From Amphritea sp965140695 (GTDB lineage Bacteria; Pseudomonadota; Gammaproteobacteria; Pseudomonadales; Balneatricaceae): DNA of 64,000 nt. Shown piece after piece: positions 53,732 to 62,988 of the stretch. Location: assembly GCA_965140695.1 (NCBI GenBank), contig OZ223296.1, positions 482,292 to 546,291 of the forward strand, read 5' to 3'. How positions within the stretch are numbered: the first letter of the stretch is position 1; each line of letters begins with the position of its first letter. The translations under genes and the position numbers were made by a program. The notes under the pieces are model-generated. The model was not told the origin of the DNA. It worked only from the letters and a program-made list of their open reading frames with translations, and ran no database searches.

Positions 53732-54364
53732 CTATTCAGTCTTATCTTTAAACTCACACAGGTCTTCTATCAGGCAGGCGCCGCATCTGGGTTTGCGTGC
53801 AATGCAGGTGTAGCGGCCATGAAGTATTAACCAGTGATGGGCATCGATGAGAAACTCTTTAGGCACAAACCGCATGAGTTTTTTTTCAACCTCCAGCACA
53901 GTCTTCCCCGGCGCAATTCTGGTGCGGTTGGATACTCTGAAAATGTGGGTGTCCACCGCCATGGCCGGTTGCCCAAATGCCGTGTTTAGAACCACGTTAG
54001 CGGTTTTTCGGCCGACGCCGGGCAAGGCTTCGAGTGCTTCACGGTTGTCCGGTACCACTGAATCATGCAGATCAATCAGCATTTTGCAGGCTTTAATGAT
54101 GTTCTCGGCTTTAGCGTTGTAGAGTCCGATGGTTTTTATATATGTTTTCAAACCATCGACACCCAGCGCATAGATCGCTTCAGGGGTGTTTGCCACCGGG
54201 AACAGTTTGCGGGTTGCTTTATTGACTCCGACGTCTGTCGCCTGGGCTGACAGGGTTACGGCAACCAGAAGTTCAAACGGATTGCTGTATTCTAACTCTG
54301 TGACTGGATTGGGGTTTGCGTCCCGCAGGCGAGAGAATATCTGGTGGCGTTTTGCTGCGTTCAT
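53732..54364 (-). CDS. nth: Endonuclease III
   Basis: 210 aa, normal length. A DNA glycosylase/AP lyase for oxidised pyrimidines. The helix-hairpin-helix LPGVGRKTANVVL with the catalytic Lys (about residue 120), the catalytic Asp in VDTHIFRV (about 138), and the [4Fe-4S] loop C-x6-C-x2-C-x5-C (CIARKPRCGACLIEDLC) are all visible. In E. coli nth follows rsxE directly; here four small genes and 1.7 kb lie between. Confidence 0.96.
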   Translation of the reverse strand: MNAAKRHQIFSRLRDANPNPVTELEYSNPFELLVAVTLSAQATDVGVNKATRKLFPVANTPEAIYALGVDGLKTYIKTIGLYNAKAENIIKACKMLIDLHDSVVPDNREALEALPGVGRKTANVVLNTAFGQPAMAVDTHIFRVSNRTRIAPGKTVLEVEKKLMRFVPKEFLIDAHHWLILHGRYTCIARKPRCGACLIEDLCEFKDKTE

Positions 54365-54595
54365 AACTTTCCGGATGACGATTTTTGTTGAGGGGCTATG
54401 TTAGCTGGGACGGCTGTCTGGGGCAACTTATCAGACCATGTTGCCGGGGCTCTGGTAAAAGATGACAGCCTGTCGCCTGAATTTGCGGGGTAGCGCTTTA
54501 GTGTTATAGGCAGTTATAGGCTAACAGGGCTATAGTGCAGTGGTGCGGGATCTTTTTTAAGCAGGTCCTTTAATTTTTACTCTGCAAAATGGCGC

Positions 54596-54940
54596 ATGTC
54601 TATGGTAGGTAGTTTGCCTCTTTCAGAGGATAAAAAGCTGGTCGTTGTTTATAGAGTTGAAGCGGGTTGTCTGGGGCCTGAAGGGAAAACGCTGGTACAG
54701 TCCTTTTGTGATTTTGCCCAGCAAAGCATCCAGACACTGGATTGTGATGTGATTAGCTGGCATATCATTCCCAGAAACAGTAAAACCGATCCCGAAATAG
54801 AATATAATGTTGTCGGAAAGAGAATCAGCTATTCTCAGGCTGAACGATACGTGGGACTTTTTGGCAGAACCTTTGATGGTTTTGAAGCTCATCTGAGCGA
54901 GAGAATAGCCCACTATATAGAGGATTTTATGAACCGCTAG
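54596..54940 (+). CDS. Protein of unknown function
   Basis: 114 aa (112 from the ATG at 54602), not recognised. It is soluble with no signal peptide: KKLVVVYRVEAGCLGPEGKTLV at the start and a compact alpha/beta look. No obvious Shine-Dalgarno, so the start is uncertain. It sits between nth and a DUF6172-like gene. Confidence 0.65.
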   Translation: MSMVGSLPLSEDKKLVVVYRVEAGCLGPEGKTLVQSFCDFAQQSIQTLDCDVISWHIIPRNSKTDPEIEYNVVGKRISYSQAERYVGLFGRTFDGFEAHLSERIAHYIEDFMNR

Positions 54941-55023
54941 TCGTCTTTATCGTGACGGCCTCATTATTCTCATCTGATGCCTAAGCCGTATGGTCATCAC
55001 CTGTCACCCTTTATGGAATCACA

Positions 55024-55305
55024 ATGAAAAAGACGTTTCACTTAACGCATCCCAAGCTCACAGTTCCCAGACGCGTTGATGCTATCAAGCACGAAGTTAA
55101 GAAATATATCAGAAGAGAGCGTAATAAGGCTTTGCCGGAGAGTGCAGATTTCTGGGACTTTGACTGCCGTTTCGGACCGGATGAGGCTAGCTCTGAAGTG
55201 ATCCATCTTTCTGAGATCAACAAAAGAATCTCTGAGATTGAAGCACAACAGCAGGAATCTTTTTATCTGGAAATTCTGGCCAAACCGGGCAAAAAGCCGG
55301 TTTAG
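55024..55305 (+). CDS. DUF6172-like protein
   Basis: 93 aa. The pattern MKKTFHLTHPKL, DAIKHEVKKYIRRERNKALPE, FWDFDCRFG fits DUF6172. Basic in the first half and acidic in the second. Function unknown. A strong terminator follows. Confidence 0.8.
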   Translation: MKKTFHLTHPKLTVPRRVDAIKHEVKKYIRRERNKALPESADFWDFDCRFGPDEASSEVIHLSEINKRISEIEAQQQESFYLEILAKPGKKPV

Positions 55306-55332
55306 ACCAGCGTTTTGCTGCGCAAGAACAAG

Positions 55333-55357
55333 AAAAGCGACCAAGGTCGCTTTTTTT
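55333..55357 (+). terminator. Rho-independent terminator
   Basis: Stem AAAAGCGACC (55333-55342) and GGTCGCTTTT (55345-55354), then T. Confidence 0.92.
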
Positions 55358-55460
55358 ATTTTAGTGGAGATCAGTCATCATCTTACAGGTAGTCAGAATC
55401 ACAGGGGTAGGCTGGAAACTACTTTAATGGCCTGGCGACTGAGCCGGGTTGATGGCTGTG

Positions 55461-55589
55461 TTAATGACTCCGATGTTCACCCAGTAGACCCACGGATTCC
55501 ACTTTATCCCGCTTCGCTGCTTTTTTCTCTTTCTGTGTCAGGAGAGGCTTTTTCTTAGACTCTTTCTTACTGTTCTTATCTTTGCTCAT
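55461..55589 (-). CDS. Short lysine-rich protein
   Basis: 42 codons plus stop: starts MSKDKNSKKESKKKPLLTQ, then KEKKAAKRDKVESVG. GGAG lies seven bases before the ATG. About one third Lys and Arg; likely disordered and nucleic-acid-binding. Similar tiny basic proteins occur in related genomes, but I cannot name a family. Confidence 0.6.
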   Translation of the reverse strand: MSKDKNSKKESKKKPLLTQKEKKAAKRDKVESVGLLGEHRSH

Positions 55590-56080
55590 TTTAGTGCTCC
55601 AGGAAATATTGAATATTTACAGAACAACCACAACCACTTCTTTTCATCAGGCAGATCAGAGTGCTGTTTATAATTGCGACGACTAGTGCAACGTATAAGT
55701 GAGACTGTGCCTGAAAAACGGATAGAGAGTGATAATGGAGCTTTCGAACTTAGCCGAGGCTACACAGGAGAGATTAGAGATGATGTGCAGGAAGGACGCT
55801 TCATCATAGCATGGGAAGGTCAGGCGGAGATACGCCCCGTACTCATCGTGCAACAGGGCTTGTTACATAAAAACTGGGCAATTATCTCTTAGTCGTGTGG
55901 GTTTAGCTGGATAGCATGCTTGAAAGAAAAAGCGATATGTCAGGGTGTTAACGCCGGATCACCGCACGTGACGAATGAAAAAAGCGACCGGGAAGTCGCT
56001 TTATTTGTTTTATCAATTCTTCAGTGGAATAGCTTTTCTCTATACGCAATGCGTAAAGGTGCTTGTGAGTCGTTTGCGAA
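55590..56080. terminator. Gene-poor stretch; rnf operon terminator at 55981-56002
   Basis: AAAGCGAC (55981-55988) and GTCGCTTT (55995-56002) form a stem which on the minus strand is followed by TTTTTT, ending the rnf transcript some 80 bp after rnfE. Elsewhere in these 490 bp I see no gene with a ribosome site. Confidence 0.75.
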
Positions 56081-56800
56081 CTAAGAGATGTTCCCCGTTA
56101 CCCGCACCCGTCGTGACTCGCCTGTTGCTTCGACTGGGGTTGCAGGAGCCGCTTTGCGCCGTTCTTCCAGTCGTTTGTCGATAATGTTTTTTACCGCGAT
56201 CAGCAGTCCCATACCGACAAAGGCACCGGGTGGCAGGATAGCGAACAGGAAGCCGACATAGTTATCCAGGATAACGATCTTCCAGCTGGCGGCGCCGGGA
56301 CCGAAAAGCAGCTGCATATCACTGAACAAAGTGCCGAGTCCCAGGATTTCGCGCATGCCACCCAACACCATCAGCACCAGGGTAAAACCGAGCCCCATCA
56401 TGGCGCCGTCCAGCAGAGATGCCCCGACAGGGTTCTTAATGGCGAAGGCGTCCGCCCGCCCCATAATCGCGCAGTTAGTAACGATGAGGGGAATAAAGAT
56501 ACCCAGAATCGTATAGAGCTCATAGGTAAATGCCTGCATCAGTAGCTCAATACAGGTAACAAACGAAGCGATGATCATGACAAAGACCGGTAGTCGAACG
56601 GCTTCCGGGATAAATTTGCGGAACATCGAGATGCTCAGGTTTGAACCCATCAGTACGATGGTGCTGGCGAGTCCCAGTCCCATCGCGTTGACAACCGTGC
56701 CGGTGACCGCCAGGAGAGGGCACAGACCAAGCAACTGCACCAGCGCCGGGTTATTGTCCCAGAGACCATCGAGAGTGATTTTTCTGTAATCATTCGCCAT
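56081..56800 (-). CDS. rnfE: Electron transport complex subunit RnfE
   Basis: 239 aa with six membrane helices. Part of the Rnf complex, which couples electron transfer between NADH and ferredoxin to ion movement across the inner membrane. LVQLLGLCPLLAVTGTVVNAMGLG and GIFIPLIVTNCAIMGRADAFA show the RnfA/RnfE fold; the Cys residues in LCP and TNC bind a shared cluster. The C-terminal tail is Ala- and Arg-rich. Starts one base after the rnfG stop. Last gene of the operon. Confidence 0.95.
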   Translation of the reverse strand: MANDYRKITLDGLWDNNPALVQLLGLCPLLAVTGTVVNAMGLGLASTIVLMGSNLSISMFRKFIPEAVRLPVFVMIIASFVTCIELLMQAFTYELYTILGIFIPLIVTNCAIMGRADAFAIKNPVGASLLDGAMMGLGFTLVLMVLGGMREILGLGTLFSDMQLLFGPGAASWKIVILDNYVGFLFAILPPGAFVGMGLLIAVKNIIDKRLEERRKAAPATPVEATGESRRVRVTGNIS

Positions 56801-56801
56801 C

Positions 56802-57455
56802 TTATTCAGCTCCCGCCGGTGTTGCGTTCAGATCTGCTCTGCTTTGTAGTAGCTCAGCTTGATGTTCCCGGAAATAATGGATCGCCCGGGCGGTTGCATT
56901 AACGACAGCGCGCGGGGTGATGGTTGCCCCGGTAAACTGGTCGAAGCGTCCGCCATCTTTTTTTACGGCCCAGGAGGGATCGTCATCCCCTTCATAACGC
57001 TGACCATCAAAGCTATGTAGCCAGTTTGACTTTTTCAGTTCTACTTTATCCCCCAGTCCCGGGGTCTCTTTATGCGCCAGCACCCGGACACCGGCAACCG
57101 ATCCATCGGCATTGATGCCGACGATCATACTGATATTACCGGTATAGCCATCCGGTGCTGTCACCGGAAAGATCACTGTGGTGACCTCACCATGACGGCG
57201 TGCCAGGAACGCATCGACTGGCAGATCACTACCCGTGAGTGCCGGCGCATGAATCTCAACGGTGTCTTCCAGAAGATTGTTATCGATACTCTCTTTCGGA
57301 ACAATCTGGTACAGCGCTTTTGCCTGAGCTTCTTGCTCATTGTGCTTAATCTGTTCTTTCGTCGATACCTGAGTGAGTGCGATAGCGCCAGATGTGATGA
57401 CGGCAAAGATGCTCAGTCCTACAGCACTGTTGCGAATAGCGGTCAACATCTCCAT
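56802..57455 (-). CDS. rnfG: Electron transport complex subunit RnfG
   Basis: 217 aa. One N-terminal membrane helix, then a periplasmic FMN-binding domain. The covalent FMN threonine is in the FTGATITP motif (the last T of SGAT-type), about residue 180. Its ATG overlaps the rnfD stop by one base (TAATG). Confidence 0.95.
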   Translation of the reverse strand: MEMLTAIRNSAVGLSIFAVITSGAIALTQVSTKEQIKHNEQEAQAKALYQIVPKESIDNNLLEDTVEIHAPALTGSDLPVDAFLARRHGEVTTVIFPVTAPDGYTGNISMIVGINADGSVAGVRVLAHKETPGLGDKVELKKSNWLHSFDGQRYEGDDDPSWAVKKDGGRFDQFTGATITPRAVVNATARAIHYFREHQAELLQSRADLNATPAGAE

Positions 57456-58498
57456 TACTTCATCCCCCGGTTAGGTTTGGCGTGACCGTAGCTACGGGGT
57501 TGAGTGTACTGGTCAATAAAGGGTGCACAAAGATTCATTAACAATACTGCAAAGGCTACCGCGTCAGGGTAGTTCCCCCAGCTGCGAATGACAAAGACGA
57601 GCAACCCAATACCAGCACCAAACCAGAGTTTACCTTTGTTACTGGTGGCTGAAGTGACCGGGTCGGTGGCGATAAAGAAAGCGCCCAGCATGGTTGCCCC
57701 GGCGGTCAGGTGAAAGAATGGGTCGGGGTACTGGTCTGGCATAAACAGGAAAAACAGTGTGGAAAAGAACGCCAGGCTTGCCAGCATCGCAACCGGCGTG
57801 TGCCAGGTGAATATCTTCTTGTACAGGAGGAAAATACCGCCCATGAAATAAGCCGCACTGACCGCATGCCAGGCGCCGATGCCGTTGGCCAGCAAAGCGT
57901 TTTCCACCCACATCTCCTCTGTGGTAAAGCCTCCCCGGTGACGCATGACATCCAGCGGCGTGGCCATTGTATGGGCATCGACCGCTGCGCCAGCGGTGCC
58001 AAAAATGGCACTCAGGGTATCGCCCAGTGAGAGCACGGACCAGCCTTCGCCGGTCATGACAAAAGGCGCTGCCCAACTGGTCATCTGTACGGGAAATGAC
58101 ACCAGTAGCAGGGCATAGGCGACCATCGCCGGATTAAACGGGTTGTTGCCCATGCCTCCATAGAGTTGCTTGGCAATCACAATGGCCACTATCATCCCCA
58201 CGGTCATTACCCACCAGGGGGCGAAAGGAGGCAGAGCCAGACCTAACAAGACGGCAGTGACTACAGCACTGTAATCGGTGAGATAGAAGCTGACGGGGCG
58301 CTTGCGCAGTTTAATGACGGCGGCTTCCAGGCCGAGCGCCAACAGGGTGCCCCATAAGACCTGAATCAGTGTGCCCCAGCCAAAAAAGAAGGTCATTGCC
58401 GCCAGACCGGGAAGGGTGGCGATCAGCACAGTAAGCATCACGTTGCCGGTACTGCCTGGCCGGTGTGCGTGAGGTGATGTGATTCTAATCAGAGCCAT
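57455..58498 (-). CDS. rnfD: Electron transport complex subunit RnfD
   Basis: 347 aa with about nine membrane helices. It carries a second covalent FMN; the target Thr lies in MSTPLD-like context, here MATPLDVMRH. GGMGNNPFNPAMVAYALLLVSFP and ATDPVTSATS are family hallmarks. It begins 64 bp after rnfC. Confidence 0.95.
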   Translation of the reverse strand: MALIRITSPHAHRPGSTGNVMLTVLIATLPGLAAMTFFFGWGTLIQVLWGTLLALGLEAAVIKLRKRPVSFYLTDYSAVVTAVLLGLALPPFAPWWVMTVGMIVAIVIAKQLYGGMGNNPFNPAMVAYALLLVSFPVQMTSWAAPFVMTGEGWSVLSLGDTLSAIFGTAGAAVDAHTMATPLDVMRHRGGFTTEEMWVENALLANGIGAWHAVSAAYFMGGIFLLYKKIFTWHTPVAMLASLAFFSTLFFLFMPDQYPDPFFHLTAGATMLGAFFIATDPVTSATSNKGKLWFGAGIGLLVFVIRSWGNYPDAVAFAVLLMNLCAPFIDQYTQPRSYGHAKPNRGMK

Positions 58499-58562
58499 TC
58501 TGTTTACTCAGGTTTGCCGCTTAATGTCGCAATACGACGGTTAAATAAAAGAGTTACATTGT

Positions 58563-61553
58563 TTACTCAGAAAAACGTTCCAGCGTCGAGTTAAGCTTAC
58601 TGGCCTGTGCCTGGGCTGCCAGAAGCTCCTCTTGCAGGGCCGCTTTACTGTCATCTTCTGCTTTGCTGAGAGCCCGTTCCGCTTTTGTCACGGCGGCACG
58701 TGCCATTGCTGCATCAATTTTCAATTGTTTCAGGTCGATCCCCTCAGCCGCAGCCTCGGCTGCTTTTGCCGCTTCGGCGGCGTCAAAGGTTGCTTTGGCG
58801 GCATCGTGACGCTGTTTCAGTTCTTCAATTTCAGCGGTCAGCGCGGGATTTTCCTCGCCTTCGGGTAACTCAGCTAACTGTTTCTCAGCCTTCTTCAGCT
58901 TGGTACGCATGATGGATACCTGCTGCTTAAGCGCTTTCATATCTACAATCGGTTCTGGCTCAGGGCCAGGTTTTGCGCCAGTAACTGAACTGCCTTTTGC
59001 CTGTGCCAGTTCATCCTGCAGGGCTTTAAGTTTGTCTTTCAGCTTGTCGACACCCGCGGCCATTTTATCGGCTGCCGGGCTGCCGGATGTTACTGCAGCC
59101 TTCCAGGCGCTTTCAGCTTTACCCACTTTGCCTTGCAGTGCCGCGATATCGGCTTCAAGTTCCGAGGTGTCCATACTCGCCGGGGCTTGCGCACTGGATA
59201 ACTTAGCCTGTGCCAGTTCATCCTGCAGGGCTTTAAGTTTATCTTTCAGCTTATCGACACCCGCGGCCATTTTATCGGCTGCCGGGCTGCCGGATGTTAC
59301 TGCAGCCTTCCAGGCGCTTTCAGCTTTGTCCACTTTACCTTGCAGGGCTGCGATATCGGCTTCCAGTTCTGAGGTGTCCATACTAGCCGGGGCTTGCGCG
59401 CTGGATGATTTAGCCTGTGCCAGCTCATCTTGCAGGGCTTTAAGTTTATCTTTCAGCTTCTCAACACCGGCCGCCATTTTATCGGCAGCCGGGCTGCTGG
59501 ATGCTACCGCAGCCTTCCAGGCGCTTTCAGCTTTATCTACTTTACCTTGCAGTGCCGCGATATCGGCTTCCAGTTCCGATGTATCGACGCTGGTGGGCGT
59601 CGCTGAGGTGCTGCCGCTTTCTGCTGCGGCATAGGCTTTCTCTGCGACCTGTGATTTCTCCTGCAGGGCCGCTACCTGAGCTGTAAGAGCATCGAGATCG
59701 CCTTCACCTCCGGCCTCGGCTGCAGCCAGCTGTTTTTCCGCTTTCTTCAGCTTAGTCCGGGCGATTGCTGCATTACTTTTTAACTGCTTCAGATCTGTGA
59801 CCGCTGCTGCCGGATTAACCGGTGCATTCTGAGCCGGAGTCCGTTGAGCTTCTGCGTATGCCTGCTCTGCCTGTTCAGATTTAGCCTGTAGCTGTTGTAG
59901 AGTAGCCTGAAGTGTTTCGATGCCATCGAGGCCTTTTTCCTGGGCGTTAGCCAGTGCTTTTTCGGCTTTTCTGAGTTTGGTGCGAGCGATCGCAGCATTG
60001 CTTTTCAGCTGTTTCAGGTCAGCCACAGCCGACTCAGCGGCACCGGCTGATGTCGGCGCTGTACTGCTTTTCAGGGCGGCATCTTTCTTCGCTGCCTGGG
60101 CGGCGGCCGCTTCAATTGCCCGCTGCTTGCGGCGTTCCTCTTTCTCGATTTTGTCCCGTTCGAGACGTTCTAAACGGGCTTCGAAGCGGATCCGGGCATG
60201 GTCGGCTTTACGCTGTTCGGCGTCTTCTTTACGTATCTCCGCTTTGGCAAAACGATAGTACTGCACCAGCGGAATATTACTTGGGCAGACGTAGGAACAT
60301 GCACCACATTCGATACAGTCGAACAGATTATGATGCCGGGCTTTCTCAAACTCTTTGCCTTTGGCAAACCAGTGCAGTTGTTGCGGTAGTAGTTCAACCG
60401 GACAAACCTGTTCACACATGCCGCAACGGATACAGGCCTGCGCAGGAGGCTGCGGTGGCATCTCTTGAATCGAGCCGGCAATCAGACAGTTGGTGGTCTT
60501 AATAACCGGGATCTGCTCGTTAATAACGGTGATACCCATCATTGGGCCACCGACAATCAGTCGATGCATCTGTTCGCGGTTGACGTCGGCATGGTCGAGC
60601 AACTCGCAGAAACGTGTGCCGATACGCACTTCATAATTCTGGTTCTGCCCCGCTGCCTGACCGGTGACAGTCACGATTCGGGAGATCAGCGGTTCGCCAT
60701 AGACAACCGCGCGATAAATAGCGGTGGTAGTGCCAACGTTCTGACAGACAATACCAACATCTGCGGGAATTTTACCGCTGGGGACTTCAACTCCGGTTAA
60801 CAGTTTAATCAGCTGTTTCTCACCGCCCGAAGGATATTTCGTCGGTGTAATGACGATATCCAGATTAAGCGGACTGTTGTCCAGCGCTGCATGCAGGGCA
60901 CGGATAGCCTGCGGCTTGTTGTCTTCGATACCCACCATGATATGCAGGGGTTGCAGCAGGTGTGCAATGATCTCGATGCCACCGAGTATCTCGTCGGCAC
61001 GTTCACGCATCAGCATATCATCGGCGGTGATATAGGGTTCACACTCTGCGGCATTGATGATCAGCGTATTAACAATATGGTCATCGCCCAGATGTAGTTT
61101 TACATCGGTAGGAAAGCCTGCGCCGCCCATACCGGCAACACCCGCCTGACGGATAAATTCAATCAGCTCCGGTTTGGGTAACTGGGTGTAATTGTCCAGC
61201 CCATGATGTTCAATCCATTCATCCTGACCGTCGGATTCGATGATCATGCAGCCCGCGTCCATACCCGACATGTGGGGTACCGGGTGTGGCTCGATGGCTA
61301 CCACCGTGCCTGAAATAGAGGCATGAATATTGGCGCTGATCCGGCCAACGGCTTCGGCCACTTTCTGGCCTTTTAAGACCCGGTCGCCAACATTCACCAC
61401 GGGGTCTGCAGGCAGGCCGATATGTTGTTGTAGCGGCAGGACGATGCGTGTCGGTACTGGCGCCGGTGAAATGGGCGCGCCCGTCGATTGTTTTTTGTTT
61501 TCGGGCGGGTGAATACCGCCGTGAAAGCTGTGCACTCTGACGGTGTTCTTCAT
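58563..61553 (-). CDS. rnfC: Electron transport complex subunit RnfC with repeat-rich tail
   Basis: 996 aa, against 740 in E. coli. Residues ~1-360 hold the NADH/FMN-binding core (GGAGFPTDVKLHLG, INAAECEPYIT). Two [4Fe-4S] motifs follow at ~370-425 (CIRCGMCEQVCP, CIECGACSYVCP). From ~440 to the end is a 555-residue charged, Ala- and Lys-rich coiled-coil tail: four copies of a DLKQLKSNAAIARTKLKKAE-like motif and, at ~645-851, three copies of a 69-residue unit. I start at 61553, where ATG overlaps the rnfB stop (ATGA); the longer frame only runs into rnfB. Confidence 0.94.
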   Translation of the reverse strand: MKNTVRVHSFHGGIHPPENKKQSTGAPISPAPVPTRIVLPLQQHIGLPADPVVNVGDRVLKGQKVAEAVGRISANIHASISGTVVAIEPHPVPHMSGMDAGCMIIESDGQDEWIEHHGLDNYTQLPKPELIEFIRQAGVAGMGGAGFPTDVKLHLGDDHIVNTLIINAAECEPYITADDMLMRERADEILGGIEIIAHLLQPLHIMVGIEDNKPQAIRALHAALDNSPLNLDIVITPTKYPSGGEKQLIKLLTGVEVPSGKIPADVGIVCQNVGTTTAIYRAVVYGEPLISRIVTVTGQAAGQNQNYEVRIGTRFCELLDHADVNREQMHRLIVGGPMMGITVINEQIPVIKTTNCLIAGSIQEMPPQPPAQACIRCGMCEQVCPVELLPQQLHWFAKGKEFEKARHHNLFDCIECGACSYVCPSNIPLVQYYRFAKAEIRKEDAEQRKADHARIRFEARLERLERDKIEKEERRKQRAIEAAAAQAAKKDAALKSSTAPTSAGAAESAVADLKQLKSNAAIARTKLRKAEKALANAQEKGLDGIETLQATLQQLQAKSEQAEQAYAEAQRTPAQNAPVNPAAAVTDLKQLKSNAAIARTKLKKAEKQLAAAEAGGEGDLDALTAQVAALQEKSQVAEKAYAAAESGSTSATPTSVDTSELEADIAALQGKVDKAESAWKAAVASSSPAADKMAAGVEKLKDKLKALQDELAQAKSSSAQAPASMDTSELEADIAALQGKVDKAESAWKAAVTSGSPAADKMAAGVDKLKDKLKALQDELAQAKLSSAQAPASMDTSELEADIAALQGKVGKAESAWKAAVTSGSPAADKMAAGVDKLKDKLKALQDELAQAKGSSVTGAKPGPEPEPIVDMKALKQQVSIMRTKLKKAEKQLAELPEGEENPALTAEIEELKQRHDAAKATFDAAEAAKAAEAAAEGIDLKQLKIDAAMARAAVTKAERALSKAEDDSKAALQEELLAAQAQASKLNSTLERFSE
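58995..59590 (-). repeat. Three 207-bp repeats inside rnfC
   Basis: The same DNA reappears at exact 207-bp offsets (for example GCCTGTGCC at 58999, 59206 and 59413). Each encodes 69 residues beginning DTSELEADIAALQGKV, with KAESAWKAAV, KMAAGVDKLKDKLKALQDEL and SSAQAPAS. The copies differ by few bases, so the expansion looks recent. Confidence 0.92.
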
Positions 61554-62149
61554 GCGTCGGCCTCCAGAGAAACGCCCGGATGACGGTCGGTGGCGATGAG
61601 TTCGACACCTGATTTCGGCACTGGCCATTGCCAGCTGTTGAGGGTGGTTTCAATCGGTAACATATCAATACAGTCAACAGGGCAGGGCTCGACACAAAGG
61701 TCGCAACCGGTACATTCAGACGCAATCACCGTGTGCATCTGCTTTGCCGCACCGAGGATGGCGTCTACGGGGCATGCCTGAATACACTTGGTACAGCCGA
61801 TACATTCATCTTCCCGGATATAGGCGACTTTCTTGATCTGTTCTTCGCCATGCTCGGAATCCAGCGGTGTGGCTTCAACATCCAGCAGGTCTGCCAGCGC
61901 TTCGATGGTGCTCTGACCGCCGGGAGGGCACTTGTTAATCGCTTCGTCGTTATTAACGATCGATTCGGCATAGGGGCGACAGCCCGGGTGTCCGCACTGA
62001 CCGCACTGCGTTTGCGGCAATAACGAGTCGACCTGGTCAACCAGCGGGTTGCCTTCGACTTTAAAGCGGATTGAGGAATAGCCCAGCAGAATACCAAATA
62101 CCAGACCCAGTCCTAACAATACCAGCACGGCAATTAATACAGCGCTCAC
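61550..62149 (-). CDS. rnfB: Electron transport complex subunit RnfB
   Basis: 199 aa. One N-terminal helix, then an Fe-S domain: CGQCGHPGC with a later Cys (KCPPGG), and two ferredoxin clusters (CIGCTKCIQACP, CTGCDLCVEPCP). It is the ferredoxin-facing subunit. The ATG lies 9 bp after the rnfA stop. Confidence 0.95.
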   Translation of the reverse strand: MSAVLIAVLVLLGLGLVFGILLGYSSIRFKVEGNPLVDQVDSLLPQTQCGQCGHPGCRPYAESIVNNDEAINKCPPGGQSTIEALADLLDVEATPLDSEHGEEQIKKVAYIREDECIGCTKCIQACPVDAILGAAKQMHTVIASECTGCDLCVEPCPVDCIDMLPIETTLNSWQWPVPKSGVELIATDRHPGVSLEADA

Positions 62150-62158
62150 GGTAACTCC

Positions 62159-62741
62159 TTAAAACTGAACCAGACCGGTAAAACCGAGGAAGGCGAGTGA
62201 CATCAGGCCCGCAGTCACCATGCCGATAGCGCTGCCCTGAAACGGAACCGGCACATCAGCAACGGCGATACGTTCCCGCATGGCGGAAAACAGAATCAGT
62301 GCCAGCGAAAAACCAACCGCCGCGCCAAAACCATAGGCGATGGATTCAACAAAGCCGTTCATCTTTTTGATGTTGAGTAGTGCAACACCAAGAACGGCGC
62401 AGTTGGTTGTGATCAGCGGCAGGAAAATACCCAGCAATTTGTACAGCAGAGGGCTGGTTTTACGCACCACCATCTCGGTAAATTGCAACCACGACGGCAA
62501 TCACCAGAATAAAGGAGATGGTTTTCAGGTAGGTAAGATCCAGTGGTGCCAGCAGATAGGTGTAAACGAGATAACTGCAAATGGATGACAGCGTCAGCAC
62601 AAACGTCGTGGCCAGTGACATCCCCATCGCGGTTTCAAGCTTATTGGACACGCCCATAAAGGGACACAGACCCAAAAACTGAACCAGAACGAAGTTGTTT
62701 ACCAGGACGGTGCTGATAATAATTAGCAGATAATCAGTCAT
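62159..62741 (-). pseudogene. rnfA: RnfA, interrupted by a single-base frameshift
   Basis: The two frames together give full RnfA: MTDYLLIIISTVLVNNFVL to FILVIAVVV in one, QFTEMVVRKTSP to the end in the other. Removing one base near 62486 (GGTTGCAATT to GGTTCAATT on the minus strand) joins them into 193 aa, the exact E. coli length, with every residue around the join conserved. So the gene is either interrupted or, more likely, has a sequencing error. First gene of rnfABCDGE. Confidence 0.9.
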
Positions 62742-62988
62742 AAGATTCGTTACTATCATCACCGGTATCGGACTACCGGTACGGCCTTTAAAATTAGAAA
62801 GTTCTAAAGTCTACCGATTTTAGCGCCTTTCCGGTATAGCTTTATGGTTGATGTGCCTCAATTTTTCTGCACCCGCGTCATGAAAAAGTGGATGTTTTGA
62901 CTGTTGCATTGATGCTCCTGCGATTTTAACGACACTCCGGGGCTGACGTGAATCAGCCCCGGAGTGGGTATCGCTGCATCAAAGAGCG
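62742..62988. terminator. cysN terminator and rnf leader
   Basis: A perfect 14-bp stem (62933-62946 with 62953-62966; core CTCCGGGGC) lies just past the cysN stop and would end its minus-strand transcript. Nearer rnfA, ACCGGTA/TACCGGT (62761-62767, 62774-62780) and TTAGAA/TTCTAA (62794-62807) are dyads in the presumed rnf 5' region. No gene is seen. Confidence 0.7.

Noticed and set aside
55674..55892. 72-codon frame upstream of the rnf terminator
   Set aside because: No Shine-Dalgarno and no recognisable pattern; could be a remnant but not supported.
58900..59634. 244-codon open frame on the plus strand opposite rnfC
   Set aside because: A shadow of the repeats in rnfC; Ala- and Ser-rich, with no ribosome site.
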